This document shows, piece by piece, positions 34,966 to 46,390 of a stretch of DNA of 64,000 bases. The DNA comes from Pyrus communis (lineage: Eukaryota > Streptophyta > Magnoliopsida > Rosales > Rosaceae). The notes under the pieces were generated by a model that made no database searches, was not told the DNA's origin, and saw only the letters and a list, made by a program, of their open reading frames with translations. Numbering within the stretch: the stretch's first letter is position 1; each line of letters begins with the position of its first letter. The stretch spans positions 33,024,953 to 33,088,952 of the forward strand of contig NC_084804.1 of NCBI RefSeq assembly GCF_963583255.1. The letters are read 5' to 3'. The position numbers and the translations under genes were made by a program.

Positions 34966-37012
34966 ATTAACAAAGACCACAAAAGATTATGTGGCACCTC
35001 CACTGGCTGTAAGATTAGAGGAATGTTAATAATCTTCTCACTTTTTCATTTTATTTCTTTTGTCTCATTTTTATCTGTAGTGTTTGCTGATCACCAAAAT
35101 CATCTAATTTTTATCCACCCTTTAAAGGTTAACTATGTTTTGACAAAACCAAAAAAGAAGAAAGATTAACTATGCAAAACTAAATTATAAATTGTTTATT
35201 CGCTGCATAAACATTATTACAATTATAGTGTTTAAGTAAGAAACATGATTTGTTTATTTTTTAAAGAACTGTTCGATGGCTAAAAGATTTCGAATGTGGT
35301 TTATATTTTGTATAAATGATTTCTAGAGAGTGACTCTTCCTTTTGCCAATTGTTAGAGGCGATCTGAGGTAGGGATGGATAAAATATTGAAAATCACAAA
35401 CCTTAACGATTTTGTACCGACAATAAACCTAAAAATGAGAGGGAAGAGCATTAAATTTGAGTGAGAAAAACTACAACGGTACTTGATTTCTACTATAACA
35501 CTAACCCTGCTGACTTAAGAATTAATAGTTTGGATCACTGTGAAAAATAGAAAGAGAAAATTGGTAGCACTTTTCCAATTAAAAGTCCAGCAGGATAAAA
35601 TTAAACTAATTCACAATCATGGATTTTCATGATTGCTTGCTACAATCGATAAACAAAGGTTTTGTTGAATCGCATTGAAGACGCTTTTGCCGGATTTAAT
35701 ATGACTATAAACCCCAAGCAGAAGAAGGATGCCACGTGGAAAAGAAGCCTACACAACAACACGTATTCTGTGGGTCCCGTAATCGCAATCATAACGGTGG
35801 GTCCCTCGCCAACAGGAAAACTTTTCTGACTCTTGATTGATCGACACAGCTGGCTGTACCTTATTTTGTCCGGTGGAGATTGGAAGGCAAAAAGATATGA
35901 AAACCCGAAAATAAAGAAAATATAAAAATGAAAATCATTTATTTATTTAAATTCGTCGAGATCGTAGTAGATACGAGTTGATCAGACAGTGCCAGAGGTG
36001 CCACGTGTATTTAGACCCGCTTGCCAGAGGTGGCAGTGGAATTGATTTTGTATCTGTAGCTTTCAGAGTAGCTGTCAGAGCAGTAAGTGGACCCAAAAAA
36101 TGATTTTCCATTAAAAATAATAATTTTTTAATTAAAAAATAAAAATTTGTTCTCATCGGGTTGAGAGCCTTGCGGTGTCGCTTCATGTGAAATGCTATTT
36201 TGTCGGTGCCAAAAGAAAAATTAAGAGAAAAGCCCGCGCAATTTTGGAGCGAAAATTAAACGAAGGTGTGCCTTCAATTTGTACGAATAATAAAATTCTT
36301 GTTTTTTAAATAATTAAAAGTGTTTTTTTTAGGTTTTAAAAAAGAATTTGAAGTGTTTTTTTTTTTTTTTTTATAAGAAACACATAACTATACTTCTTAC
36401 AAATTTTTTTTTTAAGTATTTTTCGAGCTTATAAATATTTTCTCTATAAACGCTTTTACTCATTTTAATAATTTTTCTAAAGAAAACATGTATAGTTGTT
36501 GTATTTTTGGTGCATATTTGCCATCGCACAAGACAAAAATTATTAATTTTGCTGATGATATGAGGCATAATCTATTGTCTTCGTTAGATTATAGAAGAGT
36601 GTTGAAATGCACTTACTGTCTGCACTGGATGAGCTACTTTCACAGTTTATATTTTCTTGGTGTGACATAGTTTATGAAATCTTTTGGGGAGATTTGGTTT
36701 ATTAACTTGTAATTATTGCTTTAACGAAGAGGTGTATGTGTAGTTCTTTCATAACTTGTTGGCTTTTTGATACGATCAAACGTCCGTAGTAGATTTTGTA
36801 TTCGACTAACTTCTAAATTAGTGATTACTTGCCGATGAAATAATCGTTTTGATCCAATGAGGAATTAGCAATAAAATAAGTTTGTGCAGCACTCATTTTT
36901 GGTGAGGTTGTTGATGAAAATAAATTCACTTGTTGCTTGAAACATTGAAGAAAATGATACTTCCTTTTGAATTTTATACGTTTGGTATGGTGATTTAACA
37001 AGTACCCATTAA
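34966..37012. other. Intergenic DNA with possible single-copy segment
   Basis: From about 35700 to 36190 the sequence is less repetitive and has two CACGTG G-box cores (35732 and 36001). It might be old promoter-like DNA, but no gene follows on either strand. Positions 36290-36480 are T-rich. No supported coding sequence. Confidence 0.3.
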
Positions 37013-37192
37013 TTGCCACTTAGTATTACGGTATAGTAGTATTCCTCTTTATTTGTAAGTGAGAGGTCTTAAGTTCGATTCCCGCCAAAAGTGAATTTGA
37101 ATCACATTATTGCTAGCTTATTGTGAGGCTAAGCACATCCTCTCCCTTTAGTCTAGATAACATCGATTGTTCAAAAAAAAGAAAATAAAAAA
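37013..37192 (+). mobile_element. tRNA-derived SINE with target-site duplication
   Basis: The head contains TTTGTAAGTGAGAGGTCTTA and a pol III B box AAGTTCGATTCCCGCC near 37071. The body has TTGCTAGCTTATTGTGAGGC, and the 3' end is an A-rich tail (37173-37192). It is flanked by near-identical 15-bp repeats ACAAGTRCCCATTAA at 36998-37012 and 37193-37207, proof of LINE-type retroposition. Confidence 0.85.
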
Positions 37193-37207
37193 ACAAGTGC
37201 CCATTAA

Positions 37208-38801
37208 CTAGTTTGTTAAGCTTAATCATATGATTCAAATCATGTTTTAGTGATGTAACAATTAGTGGATTATTTGTGCCCAACCAAGCCCAAAAACAAA
37301 ACCTATATGTAAAGCCCTAAATCCTCAAAGCCCAGCAGTTCATTCCACCAGCGATCTTTGTTCCTAAAACTGGTCAATAATTTATTACCGACACAAAAGA
37401 ATAAATTTGTCAATGGTTCCGTTACATGGTAATATAATACGGTTTCAATCATTTGAAAAACATTTTTAATTAAGTTTTTAACTAAGTCGAGTTAATGAAT
37501 TTATTTTATCAATGAGTAAGTTTATCAATCATTTTAAAAGCACTTTCGAACAACCTTTTATGACATATTTAGGCTAGTAAGTTTAATGCTCACTTGAAAA
37601 GCAATTTTGATATATGGATTTATTTTTTTATTAATATACTTTAAAAGCATAGCAAAAGAAAAACTATGTTGTTTATGCATATTATACACGTGAAATGATA
37701 AAATCCCATAATAACAGTATAACTTCTATAAGTTTGAGATGAGAAAAAAGACTCACATGCACAGATACACTACAACGTTAAAATCACAAATCAATGAAAT
37801 AAAAATGTGTAAGTATTTGTATGCATATTCTCGTTTAGCTGGTATGAGATCTCATAACGATATACCTGCGTATGTAAGTTGCTATCCTGAATTGCATGAG
37901 TAAAGTAATTAGTCATGGTATCTCACTGGACGCATTGCCATGCTAGTAACGTTCACACATCCAATAGCAAACTAAAAAGAAGAAGAAAATTAACATAAAG
38001 TATGGATCGACAATGACATATTAACATCGCTCTTGATTATTTTTTGTGCACTTTCATTGAATCTAATTTGCTTAAAGATAAATATAAACATTTCAACGGT
38101 TCATAATATAGACTCGTGATTATTTAATTTGACTTTTTTGCTTCCTCGTAAACTTTATGCTTTGAAATTATAATGTTGTACCAACAAGATAAGGGTGCCT
38201 TCATTACCATAAAAATCAAAATCAGAAAATGACGTGTCACTCATTCCTCACTATTTGTTCTTTTGTTGATCAATAAAATCGATCACACGATCAATTTTGC
38301 ATGTAAATAAAAATGTTATTTAATTGAAAAGAACAGAAAAAGTGTTCTTTGCAACCAAATGTGTTTCACGAAATGCATCAGTAGTGGTGGATTGCTTTAA
38401 TAAAGAGGTATTCGTTTTCAACTTTTGCATTTTGGGTTCGAACTCTTCCTAATAATGTTATCGTTTTTAATAAAATAAATTATTTTCAACACATTAACGA
38501 CTACATCTCTGTCCCATATGAAAGATGTGACAAATGAACCAAAATCACCTATGTGACAAATGGGTTCATGAATTGTAGTCCATAACTTTTGGCAAATTTG
38601 GGTCCTTCACTAAGGAAATATCTAGGGCAAAACTCGCCACTTTGGCAAAAACTATAGCCAGTAGTATCTACAAAAGTCCATGTGTACATTCTGTGTTTGT
38701 TCGATAGATCACCTAATATAATCTCTTATATGAACAATAACGACTTACCTGCGAAATAAACAATTACAATATCTACGTATTAAGAAAAAAAATTTATACT
38801 G

Positions 38802-38835
<34 letters not shown>

Positions 38836-39027
38836 TTTGGCCGATATTAGCCATATATGAATTTATTATCACAATTTTTATTTTATTTTTATAAATGCAA
38901 AGATTTTTATCTGCTCTAATTTTTGAAAGAATGATTCAAACTTATGTTCAAGGAGACGGACACATTGTCCTCCCATGATTTGGTAGAGAAGAAAAACAAA
39001 GGCAGATGATCTAAATGGTAGAATATA

Positions 39028-39058
<31 letters not shown>

Positions 39059-39122
39059 GGTCAAACAATAGATTTATTAGATTAGGAAGCCGACGAGGTT
39101 CAAACCCACACCGTGGTGCAAA
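37208..39122. other. Intergenic DNA without recognisable gene
   Basis: AT-rich, with a run of 28 T at 38805-38832 and an (AT)n run at 39023-39044 followed by poly-T, directly upstream of the Cassandra sequences. No gene seen. Confidence 0.35.
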
Positions 39123-39403
39123 TGTAACATCCCACATCGTCCAGGGGGAGTGGATCCTGTAAACCTTATATGTATATTCCCATTTCTACCTAGCATGAGA
39201 CCTTTTGGGAGCTCACTGGCTTCGGGTTTCGTCAGAACTCCGAAGTTAAGCGAGTAGCGCGCGAGAACAATCCCATGATGGGTGACCCACTGGGAAGTTC
39301 TCGTGGAAGTTCCCAGGGCGTGGTCGGGGCCCAAAGCGGACAATATCGTGCTACGGTAGAGTCGAGCCCGGGATGTGGTGGGGGCCCGGGCCGGGATGTG
39401 ACA
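39123..39403 (+). mobile_element. Cassandra LTR, plus orientation
   Basis: Begins TGTAACATCCCACATCG and ends GGGATGTGACA. It contains the 5S-like block (GAACTCCGAAGTTAAGCGAG ... GATGGGTGACCCACTGGGAA, about 39235-39297). Compared with the copy at 33.2 kb, about 16 bp are missing after AGTTCCCAG. No primer-binding site follows; an inverted partial LTR begins within 10 bp. Confidence 0.9.
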
Positions 39404-39410
39404 ATTTGAT

Positions 39411-39553
39411 TGTTCTCGCACGCTACTTGCTTAACTTCGGAGTTTCGACGAAACCCGAAGCCAGTGAGCTCCCAAAAAGTCTTGTGCTAGGTAAAGATGA
39501 GAATATACATAGGCTTGCATGATCCACTCCCCTGGATGATGTGGGATATTACA
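39411..39553 (-). mobile_element. Partial Cassandra LTR, inverted
   Basis: On the minus strand it starts TGTAATATCCCACATCATCC at 39553 and runs through the first part of the 5S-like block, breaking off at GCGAGAACAATC near 39411. It faces the plus-strand LTR at 39123-39403. The pair is flanked by GCAAA (39118-39122) and GCAAG (39554-39558), a near-perfect 5-bp target-site duplication. Confidence 0.85.
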
Positions 39554-39730
39554 GCAAGGGTAACACTCCTCTCTATCACTAGAGGGGCACTTGCAATGGT
39601 AGAATGTTTCTTTGTTTTCCTTCTAATCTTTATCTTAGGATGTTTTTTTAATCAAAATTTAGATAAAAAGTTGAACAAAAAAAAAAGGAAAAAAATAAAA
39701 GAGTGCGGAAAAGGCAGAACACAATTTAGC

Positions 39731-39750
39731 TAAAAAAATGCAAAAAATAA
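39731..39750 (-). terminator. Pol III terminator for tRNA-His
   Basis: On the minus strand, just 3' of the tRNA, there are runs of T (39747-39742 and 39738-39732), the normal pol III stop signal. Confidence 0.7.
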
Positions 39751-39752
39751 AT

Positions 39753-39823
39753 GTGGCTGCTGGGATTCGAGCCCAGGTCTCCACGGCCACAACGTGGAAT
39801 TCTTACCACTAAACTACAGCCAC
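39753..39823 (-). tRNA. tRNA-His (GTG)
   Basis: The minus-strand sequence folds as a cloverleaf. The acceptor stem pairs GTGGCTG with CAGCCAC. The D arm is TAGTTTAGTGGTA, with the A box in it. The anticodon stem is CCACG/CGTGG around TTGTGGC (anticodon GTG). The T arm is CTGGGCTCGAATCCCAG with an intact B box. Length 71 nt, no intron, no mismatch in any stem. It decodes His CAC/CAU; G-1 is added after transcription. It looks functional. Confidence 0.95.
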
Positions 39824-40072
39824 TGATGTTAGGGAACCTAGGTTAAGTTATTCTATTATAACCGTTATCGTTCTAATCCAAATTTACCTACGTATTCCAG
39901 GTCCTGAAAAGTTTAGGGGAAAGGCTACCTCATCTCAAGGCATACCACAAGTCTCTTTGAGGACTTATATAAGGGTTCTAGTGAAGATAATGATCCTTAT
40001 TGTTCATTTACCGCTAACGTTGTTTTTATATGTTTTTTTTTTTGTTCGTCAATTGTTTATATATGTTTTGAG
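39824..40072. other. Short spacer
   Basis: Flanking DNA between the tRNA and a coding remnant. An open stretch after TATTCCAG (39901) may be another decayed exon, but no frame is convincing. Confidence 0.25.
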
Positions 40073-40522
40073 GTTGACATACAATTGGCTTCGCTCGGCC
40101 TGATCGAGCCTGATCCTTCTAGTTCAAGTACGTACAATCTTTCCGTTTCTATTCCATTTTCACCCCTAGACCCTGGCTGGGAAGCAACGCTTCCGATGGC
40201 TTCCGATGAGGACGAAGGGGTCTTTGAGGAGTAAGATGAATCCCCATTAGCCACCTCAACTTCCTCTGCATTTAGAGTGGTAATTTTTACGTACGGAATA
40301 TATAAAACTATTGTCTTATTGAAATTCAGGACATTATCTTATTTTATTTGTTAGGGACTTGATGCGATTAATTCAAAAGAATGGACGCGTAGTAGCCTAT
40401 ACATGTCTTCATATCAGACTGTTGAAAACTTATGCAGCCACTCGGTACCCATGATCTCGAGTCTAGCTGTTGCAGAGTTTGCTATGAGGAATATAACTCA
40501 AAACATGGTTGAAATCTCTTGA
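40073..40522 (+). pseudogene. Two-exon 3' gene remnant with in-frame stop
   Basis: Candidate exon 40073-40279 (207 nt) reads VDIQLASLGLIEP..., then PFSPLDPGWEATLPMASDED, with one in-frame TAA at about codon 52, and ends at a GT donor. The next candidate exon, 40355-40522, follows TTTGTTAG, stays in phase and reads GLDAINSKEWTRSSLYMSSY..., SVPMISSLAVAEFAMRN and TQNMVEIS before TGA. The peptide composition is gene-like and the two exons agree in phase. I do not recognise the family. The upstream part of the gene is missing or too decayed to see, so this is probably a fragment. The opposite-strand ORF at 40057-40254 is a shadow. Confidence 0.4.
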
Positions 40523-41346
40523 AGATTATGACCATACATGACAGACGATTTCCGCACATATTGGGGAGGGGAGAGTAGGGTACTAGTCATCCAGAGAGTA
40601 CCTTTATGAAGAAACAACAAAAAGAAGCCCTTTCCCACTAAGTTAGGATCTTTATGAAGAAACGAAACGACTAAATGTCCAACTTTCTTCGAATGCAAAC
40701 TTATACTTGCTGACCTAAAGTGACAAACAAATAAACCATTGCAAAAGCATTTAGTAGAAACTCAAACAGTGGCATGAATTCAAGCTGTACAACCAATTTA
40801 AATTTGTAATTAGATTCATCCACACATATGTTCCCATCCAAGATTTTCAAAAGCTTGAGCTTACAACGGTCTGACTTACTGCTTGAGAAAATACACCAGC
40901 ACTAGAGATAAAAAGTTTCCAAGGCAAGCAAATAAACTAAGACATCAGACATTGCAAACACGGGCAGTTCGGGCAGTTCCAAGCAAGGGGCGTTGCAGCA
41001 CAACAAATCTGCAACAAAAGAAAACACAGGTTATCAACAGAAACCGCTATATTAGTAAACGCTAATTCGTTAGATTATAATCGACAGCAAGAGTGAGAAT
41101 GTAACTTCCTCTTCAATCTATACAATGAATAAAAGATCTGATTTGAAGTTGAACTATTTCATCAATGAAAGCGATGGGAAACAGGAATTCAACTCATCTT
41201 TTACAATGAGACTTCAAGTACATATAAAAAAGACCACACTAACCATGTTAAATTGAAGAAGAAGAAAAAGAAAATCCACAAATTTATTAACATCAACCCG
41301 CAATGTTCTGTTCTCAGCACTACAATCACATGACCTGTTCTTTCTT
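40523..41346. other. Intergenic DNA without recognisable gene
   Basis: No supported coding sequence. Short frames on both strands lack recognisable motifs. Confidence 0.35.
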
Positions 41347-41818
41347 TTAGTGAGAAACTGCCTCGGTCTTGTCGAGTAAGAGGAGGCTCTCTTGATAAGA
41401 ATCAAAAGAGTAATACTGATACCTGGAAACCCCAATATTCTTCAACTGCTTGCTCTCAAGGTCTAAGGAAACAAAATCATGCTTTATTATATTTATTTTA
41501 CCAAAAGTGTCGGGGTACCCTCGAATCAGAAACAGCAAGACTTCGCCACTCTTCCTAAAACATAATGCCCTCGGTAGAAGTCTTTCTGGACCTTGTGGAC
41601 CGACAGACTAATCAATTTGGTCCATGACTCCCTTATGCCATACTCTCATTACCCATATATCAAGACAACGATCTTTAGTCCTGTTTCTCGTTGTGAACAG
41701 AGCAATACAATTTTGGTCTACCGACACAGACAATTGCAGTCCCAACAAGAAACTCCATCTGTAACTCTCTGGCATCGGTAACTCGCTAAATAAACCACTG
41801 CCCACATCAAAGGTTACT
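41347..41818 (-). pseudogene. F-box-associated-domain protein remnant
   Basis: On the minus strand three frames together resemble the C-terminal F-box-associated (FBA) domain of plant SCF substrate receptors. The first reads FSELPMPESYRWSF and LSVSVDQNCIALF, then LDIWVM (41805-41640). A shifted stretch reads ESWTKLISLSVHKVQ. The last (41538-41347) reads FVSLDLESKQLKNIGVSRY and ESLLLLDK, then the stop. At least two frameshifts break it, and the N-terminal F-box motif is not found upstream. In an intact gene the FBA domain would bind the substrate to be ubiquitinated. Confidence 0.65.
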
Positions 41819-42423
41819 TAACGACGGTTGGATGACCATATAATTAATTTAATCCTGGTGATTTATTTTCACCACATGGTCTCTTATATATTTTATATTA
41901 CTATCTTCGGCCGTAGATTATTTGTAGGTGTTTTATATTTCTAGTAGATGCTAGAAAAATCAAATTGATACAGGTAGAGAATTTAGCTAGTAGAGGCTAG
42001 CATACACTACACGCTATGTGATTAATTGAATACATGTATGATTTCTGAACTATTGATTGAATGATTTCAGTTATTTAAATCGATTTGATTTTCATTTACT
42101 ATTATGGTAGTAAATATTATTATATAGTTTTCCGACTTTATATGTTTTACAAAATGGGCGTTAGTATGTTCAAAATGATTTTACTTGATACTTAATAATG
42201 ATCCACTCACACTTTGTTTTGCAACCCCCCTTCCCTCCTCCCCCAAAGTTCTAGCAAGTGCAAGGCGTGCATTGAGGAGGACTAATGGGCTTAGTCATAG
42301 TGCGGACATCCTAGTTAGTAAGTAGTTTAAACTCTGCTTATTACTATGAATTATTTTTGATTACATATATATAGCACGACACATATTTTGTGGTTTACTG
42401 TTGTGTGTATTACTGTTATACTC
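41819..42423. other. Intergenic DNA without recognisable gene
   Basis: AT-rich; no supported gene. The sequence around 42225-42330 may be retroelement-derived. Confidence 0.3.
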
Positions 42424-42692
42424 TGATTGATGTGACATCCGATAAAAATGAAACTTAGTTCTAGAATGTGTTCCCAAGTGGGGAAGTTGTGTAGGGAACC
42501 TATATGGTAGATTAAATAAATTTTAAATGAGCCATTTGGTTAAAAATATTTCACATCACAATTTCCTTACACTTGGCTTCATCATTAGATTGATGGTATT
42601 TCGTCAACTTTACTGTGGGGCAATATTATCAATTTAGTGTCGGCCAACACATTTCCACCTTTAGTTGGAAGGCTAATCGGGTCGGGATGTGT
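42424..42692 (+). mobile_element. Gypsy-like LTR 3'-end fragment
   Basis: It ends in GTGTCGGCCAACACA...GGGTCGGGATGTGTCA. The same combination (GTGTCGGCCAACACA then GGGTCGGGGGTGTGTCA) ends the LTR-like region at 52.2 kb, which suggests related LTR termini. The rest is too decayed to define a start. Confidence 0.4.
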
Positions 42693-43085
42693 CAAAAATG
42701 ATCTTGACCTCTCCATTATCCCATGGAAACACAAGTTTGGGAGGATTAAGAAAAGAATAGAGATTAATAGTTTTGTTTTATTTATTTATTAATTTATACT
42801 CAAAACAACATTTGAATGAGTTTAAATCTTTTCCTTGATTAAGGTAGAATTCGCTATTTTTGTTGGTAGCTACTTGTGATCTCTATGCTTATTGTTCTGT
42901 GTGGATTGTTACAAAACACTCCAGAGGGAACAATTTTATTTGATCTTGGATTGGTTAAAAGAAGAAGAGCACGTGGTTTTCTCAATAGCAAAAATTCGTT
43001 CAACTTATAGAAAATACTACTGGACCAACCAAGCAAAACAAAACTAGAAAAAAAAAAAAAAAAAAAAAAACTAGCAGGAGAACAA
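42693..43085. other. Intergenic DNA with poly-A run
   Basis: Contains an A run at 43049-43071. A 60-codon minus-strand frame (42854-43036) ends with peptide-like sequence but is not recognised. Confidence 0.3.
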
Positions 43086-43091
43086 GGTAGT

Positions 43092-44460
43092 TGTAGAGGT
43101 AAAAATACTTAAAAATACTTGCAAGAGAACAAGGTAGCTGTATAAACGGCTCAAGTAAGGTCGTTTTCCGCAGAGATTGAATGAATAATTTATGTAAATA
43201 CCAAATCTTAATTAATTATTTCAAAACAAAGATTGGAAAAGGTTGATTTTATGACCTAGAATATTAAAAAAGAATTTTAAATTAAAACAATTAAAGAATC
43301 CAATTTGAAAGGGAACAATCTTAGAAAATAATGATAAAAGGACACTAGGGTTCCGCCGTCCCCTTAATAATCTTATGTAGTTTTACCAATTACTTATGAA
43401 TTACACATGCAACTTTGAAGGTTAAGTTTTCGTTATGCATATTCTGCTTGTGGCATTCAAGCTAGAACGTATATCAAACATGCAATCCATCTACGACATT
43501 CAGATCAAATATAAACATGCATGACTCATTATGCTTTGTGACAACCCTTTAAAAAGCCATGCAACCCCTAAGACGTGGCATTCGGCCTAGGTGAAATTAC
43601 AACCATCAATCACAAGAAGCAATACTTAATCCTCCGGTAGCTAAGCATTAAGATATAAAGACAGTTTAAACACAGTGATTAATAATTGAAAATATGCATG
43701 CATAATATCATAAACAATTAAATAAAGACTACATATTCATGCTAAGGCTCAAGGCATCGCCCTAGCAAACAAAAATTAGTTACAAACAACCATAAAACAA
43801 AAGGAATTTTATTGAAATAGAAAAAGGATAGAAAACACCTTCAAATACAAAATGTCAAAGCCTAGCTAAGTTCTCCAAATTGATGCGTGCCGTTCTCCCC
43901 TAATGGCTAAATAGCCTTATTTATACTATTAGAAAATAAAATCCTACCTAGAAAAGGTGTTCTAAAAACTAGGAAACAAAATAGAATAAGATAAATAGGA
44001 AATAAAAGGTTTCCTATTTGAACTAAAATTTGGACTTCTAAAAAATTAGACTTTTGACCAACCAAATCAATTCCAATTTGGTTCCAAAAGGTCTCTCTTT
44101 AAAGCTTCAGACGTTCTTCAGAAGGAATCTTCCTCAAAATATGCCATTTTGACCTCCAAAATACCCAAAACGTCCAGAAACATCAATCTGGGAAAGCTAT
44201 GCGTTGGGCTTTTATTTTATCACCACGGTCAAATGGCTTGGTAGAAAAATCTTGAATTGTGATACAATAATCTTGAAAGACTCACAAACATTCTCCAATT
44301 GGAATAACTCCAAAATTCATCCGTTTGGTCACTTTTTGCTCTAGAGGAAGTCGAATGTCCTACATTGAAAATACATAACAAAGTATCAAAGTTCTATCAA
44401 AATAACCAATAAATATAACTAAGAATAGGGGAAAATATATGGTATAATATGGAATCATCA
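43092..44460. mobile_element. Solo LTR, 1369 bp
   Basis: Starts TG (TGTAGAGGTAAAAA) and ends CA (ATGGAATCATCA), flanked on both sides by GGTAGT (43086-43091 and 44461-44466). It has no coding frames. TG...CA ends plus a 6-bp direct repeat fit a solo LTR left by recombination between two LTRs. On the minus strand it begins TGATGATTCCATATTATACC, which looks familiar as a plant LTR start, so minus is the likely orientation. Confidence 0.6.
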
Positions 44461-45329
44461 GGTAGTTTGTAAGTTAAGTTAAAATTGTAGCGACACTATT
44501 AATGTCTATCCAAATGAATAGCAATGGTAAACAACTAACACAAGACATCTACATGCCCGTGACTAGAAAAAAGCCCTCTTGCATGCGCGAGCGCGTGTGG
44601 AGAGGCGAGTGATTGAGATTAGATGTACAGGGAGTTTGGAATTAAGGAGAGATCATATAGGGTGTTGGTGTCCTCTGAGTGGAAATCTATGTTCGGTGCT
44701 GCGAAGGTGACTCATATGGATCCTAGCAAATCGGATCATAGTCCAATTATCCTCTCAACAGACAAAAGTCTTCCTAATCATAGAAAGCGTCGCTATGGTT
44801 TTCGATTTGAGGAGTTTTGGGCTAATCACGAGGATTGCGAAGCTATTATTAGGAACGCCTGGGACAACCCTGTTATCGGGGTTCCAATGTTTCAAGTGGT
44901 TCATAAGATTAAGGCTACTCACTATTCAAGTGGCAGCAAGTTGTGTTTAAGGGCCATCAAGAAGAGATTACCATGGTTAGAGCCAAGCTCTTGCTTAGCT
45001 GTTAACGGAGGCAGCAATAAGGAAGATGGTAAATTTGTTGGATCGACCGGATATCTTGCTGGGACAAGAGGAATCTTATTGGGGCCAGAGATCCTATGTT
45101 TTTTGGTTGTGACAGGGTGATAGAAACTCGCGTTTTTTTTTGTCACCAAAGGGCAAAGAATAGGAAATATAAAAATTACAGCAAGGGTCTCACAAATCAA
45201 GCCGGTGCATGGGTGACGAATGATAGGTATGTTGAATCATCAGTGCAGAACTATTTTGAGGATTTGTTCAAAGGTTCGCGTTGTAGTGGTAGTGATGAGG
45301 TCCTCAGCTCTATTGGCACTAGGGTCACG

Positions 45330-46390
45330 GGGGAAATGAATCACTCTTTGACCTTGCCAATTTCTGTGGAAGAGATTTGGGTCGCTCTTTTCCAAATGCA
45401 TCCATCAAAAGCTCTGGGCCCAGACAAAATGTCTCCCTTCTTTTTCTAGCATTTCTGGGCAATGGTCAGGAATGATGTTACCGTGGCTATCCAATCTCTA
45501 TTCTTCTTTGGAAAAATTTTAAAGCAAATTAATTATACCCATGTATCCCTCATTTTGAAGGTCAAGGTGCCTAAGGATGTGACCCAGTTTAGGCCTATAA
45601 GCCTTTGCAATGTCGTGTACAAAATTGCGTCGAAAGTGATGGCTAATCGGCTTAAACTTATTCTCACTCAGATTATCTCTCTGGCTCAGAGTATTTGTTC
45701 TCGGTAGGCATATTTCAGATAATTCTTCGCTTAGTGAGATCTCCAATTTCTTATGAAAGTGGCGTCGGGGTAAGAAGGGTTTCTTTGTCTTTCAAGCTTG
45801 ATATTAGCAAAGCTTATAATCAGATTGAATGACAATATCTACGGGTTATCCTTGCTAGGTTAGGGTTATGTCAAAAATGGATCAAGTTGGTTATGACATT
45901 TATGTCTTCTGTTTCATTCTCTTTTATCGTTAATGGAAGTCCAAAAGGTTATCTTATGTCAACTCGGGGTTTACAGCAAGGGGATCACATATCTTTATAC
46001 TTGTTCCTGCTATGTGCAGAAGGCCTTTCTGCTCTTATTGCCAAATGGAAGGAAGAAGGAAAAGTGCAAAGGATCTCCACATGTTCTGGAGCTTCGACAG
46101 TTAACCATCTTTTCTTTACGGGCGACAACCTTCTTTTTGTTGTGCAAATGAGGAAGAATGTTCATAGATTTCTAATATCCTGTAGTTTTACGAGTGTGCT
46201 TTGGGACATAAAGAATCTCCTTAAAAGTGAAGTCAGATTTAGCCGGAATATTAATCATACGGTCAAACAAAGGTTGGCAGGTTTGTTGGGTGTTCAACAG
46301 GTGGACTGTCATGAAATGTATTTAGGCATGCCGACACTAATGGGTAGGGACCAAAGCAGATGTTTTGCTTATATGAAAGAGCTTTTCTAG
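45330..46390 (+). pseudogene. LINE reverse transcriptase remnant
   Basis: Reverse transcriptase palm/finger region in at least three frames, with stop codons between blocks. Recognisable landmarks are SKALGPDKM, FRPISLCNVVYKI, ISKAYNQIE, GLQQGD and the altered catalytic TGDN. Inactive. Confidence 0.85.

Noticed and set aside
34732..35169. 145-codon plus-strand ORF
   Set aside because: Overlaps a probable minus-strand LTR; ends in poly-Lys from AT-rich DNA; no recognisable domain.
35947..36186. Gene downstream of G-box-like sites
   Set aside because: CACGTG cores are present but no coding sequence or splice pattern follows on either strand.
42854..43036. Possible organelle-derived insertion
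   Set aside because: The peptide looked faintly familiar, but I could not name a plastid or mitochondrial source, so no claim is made.
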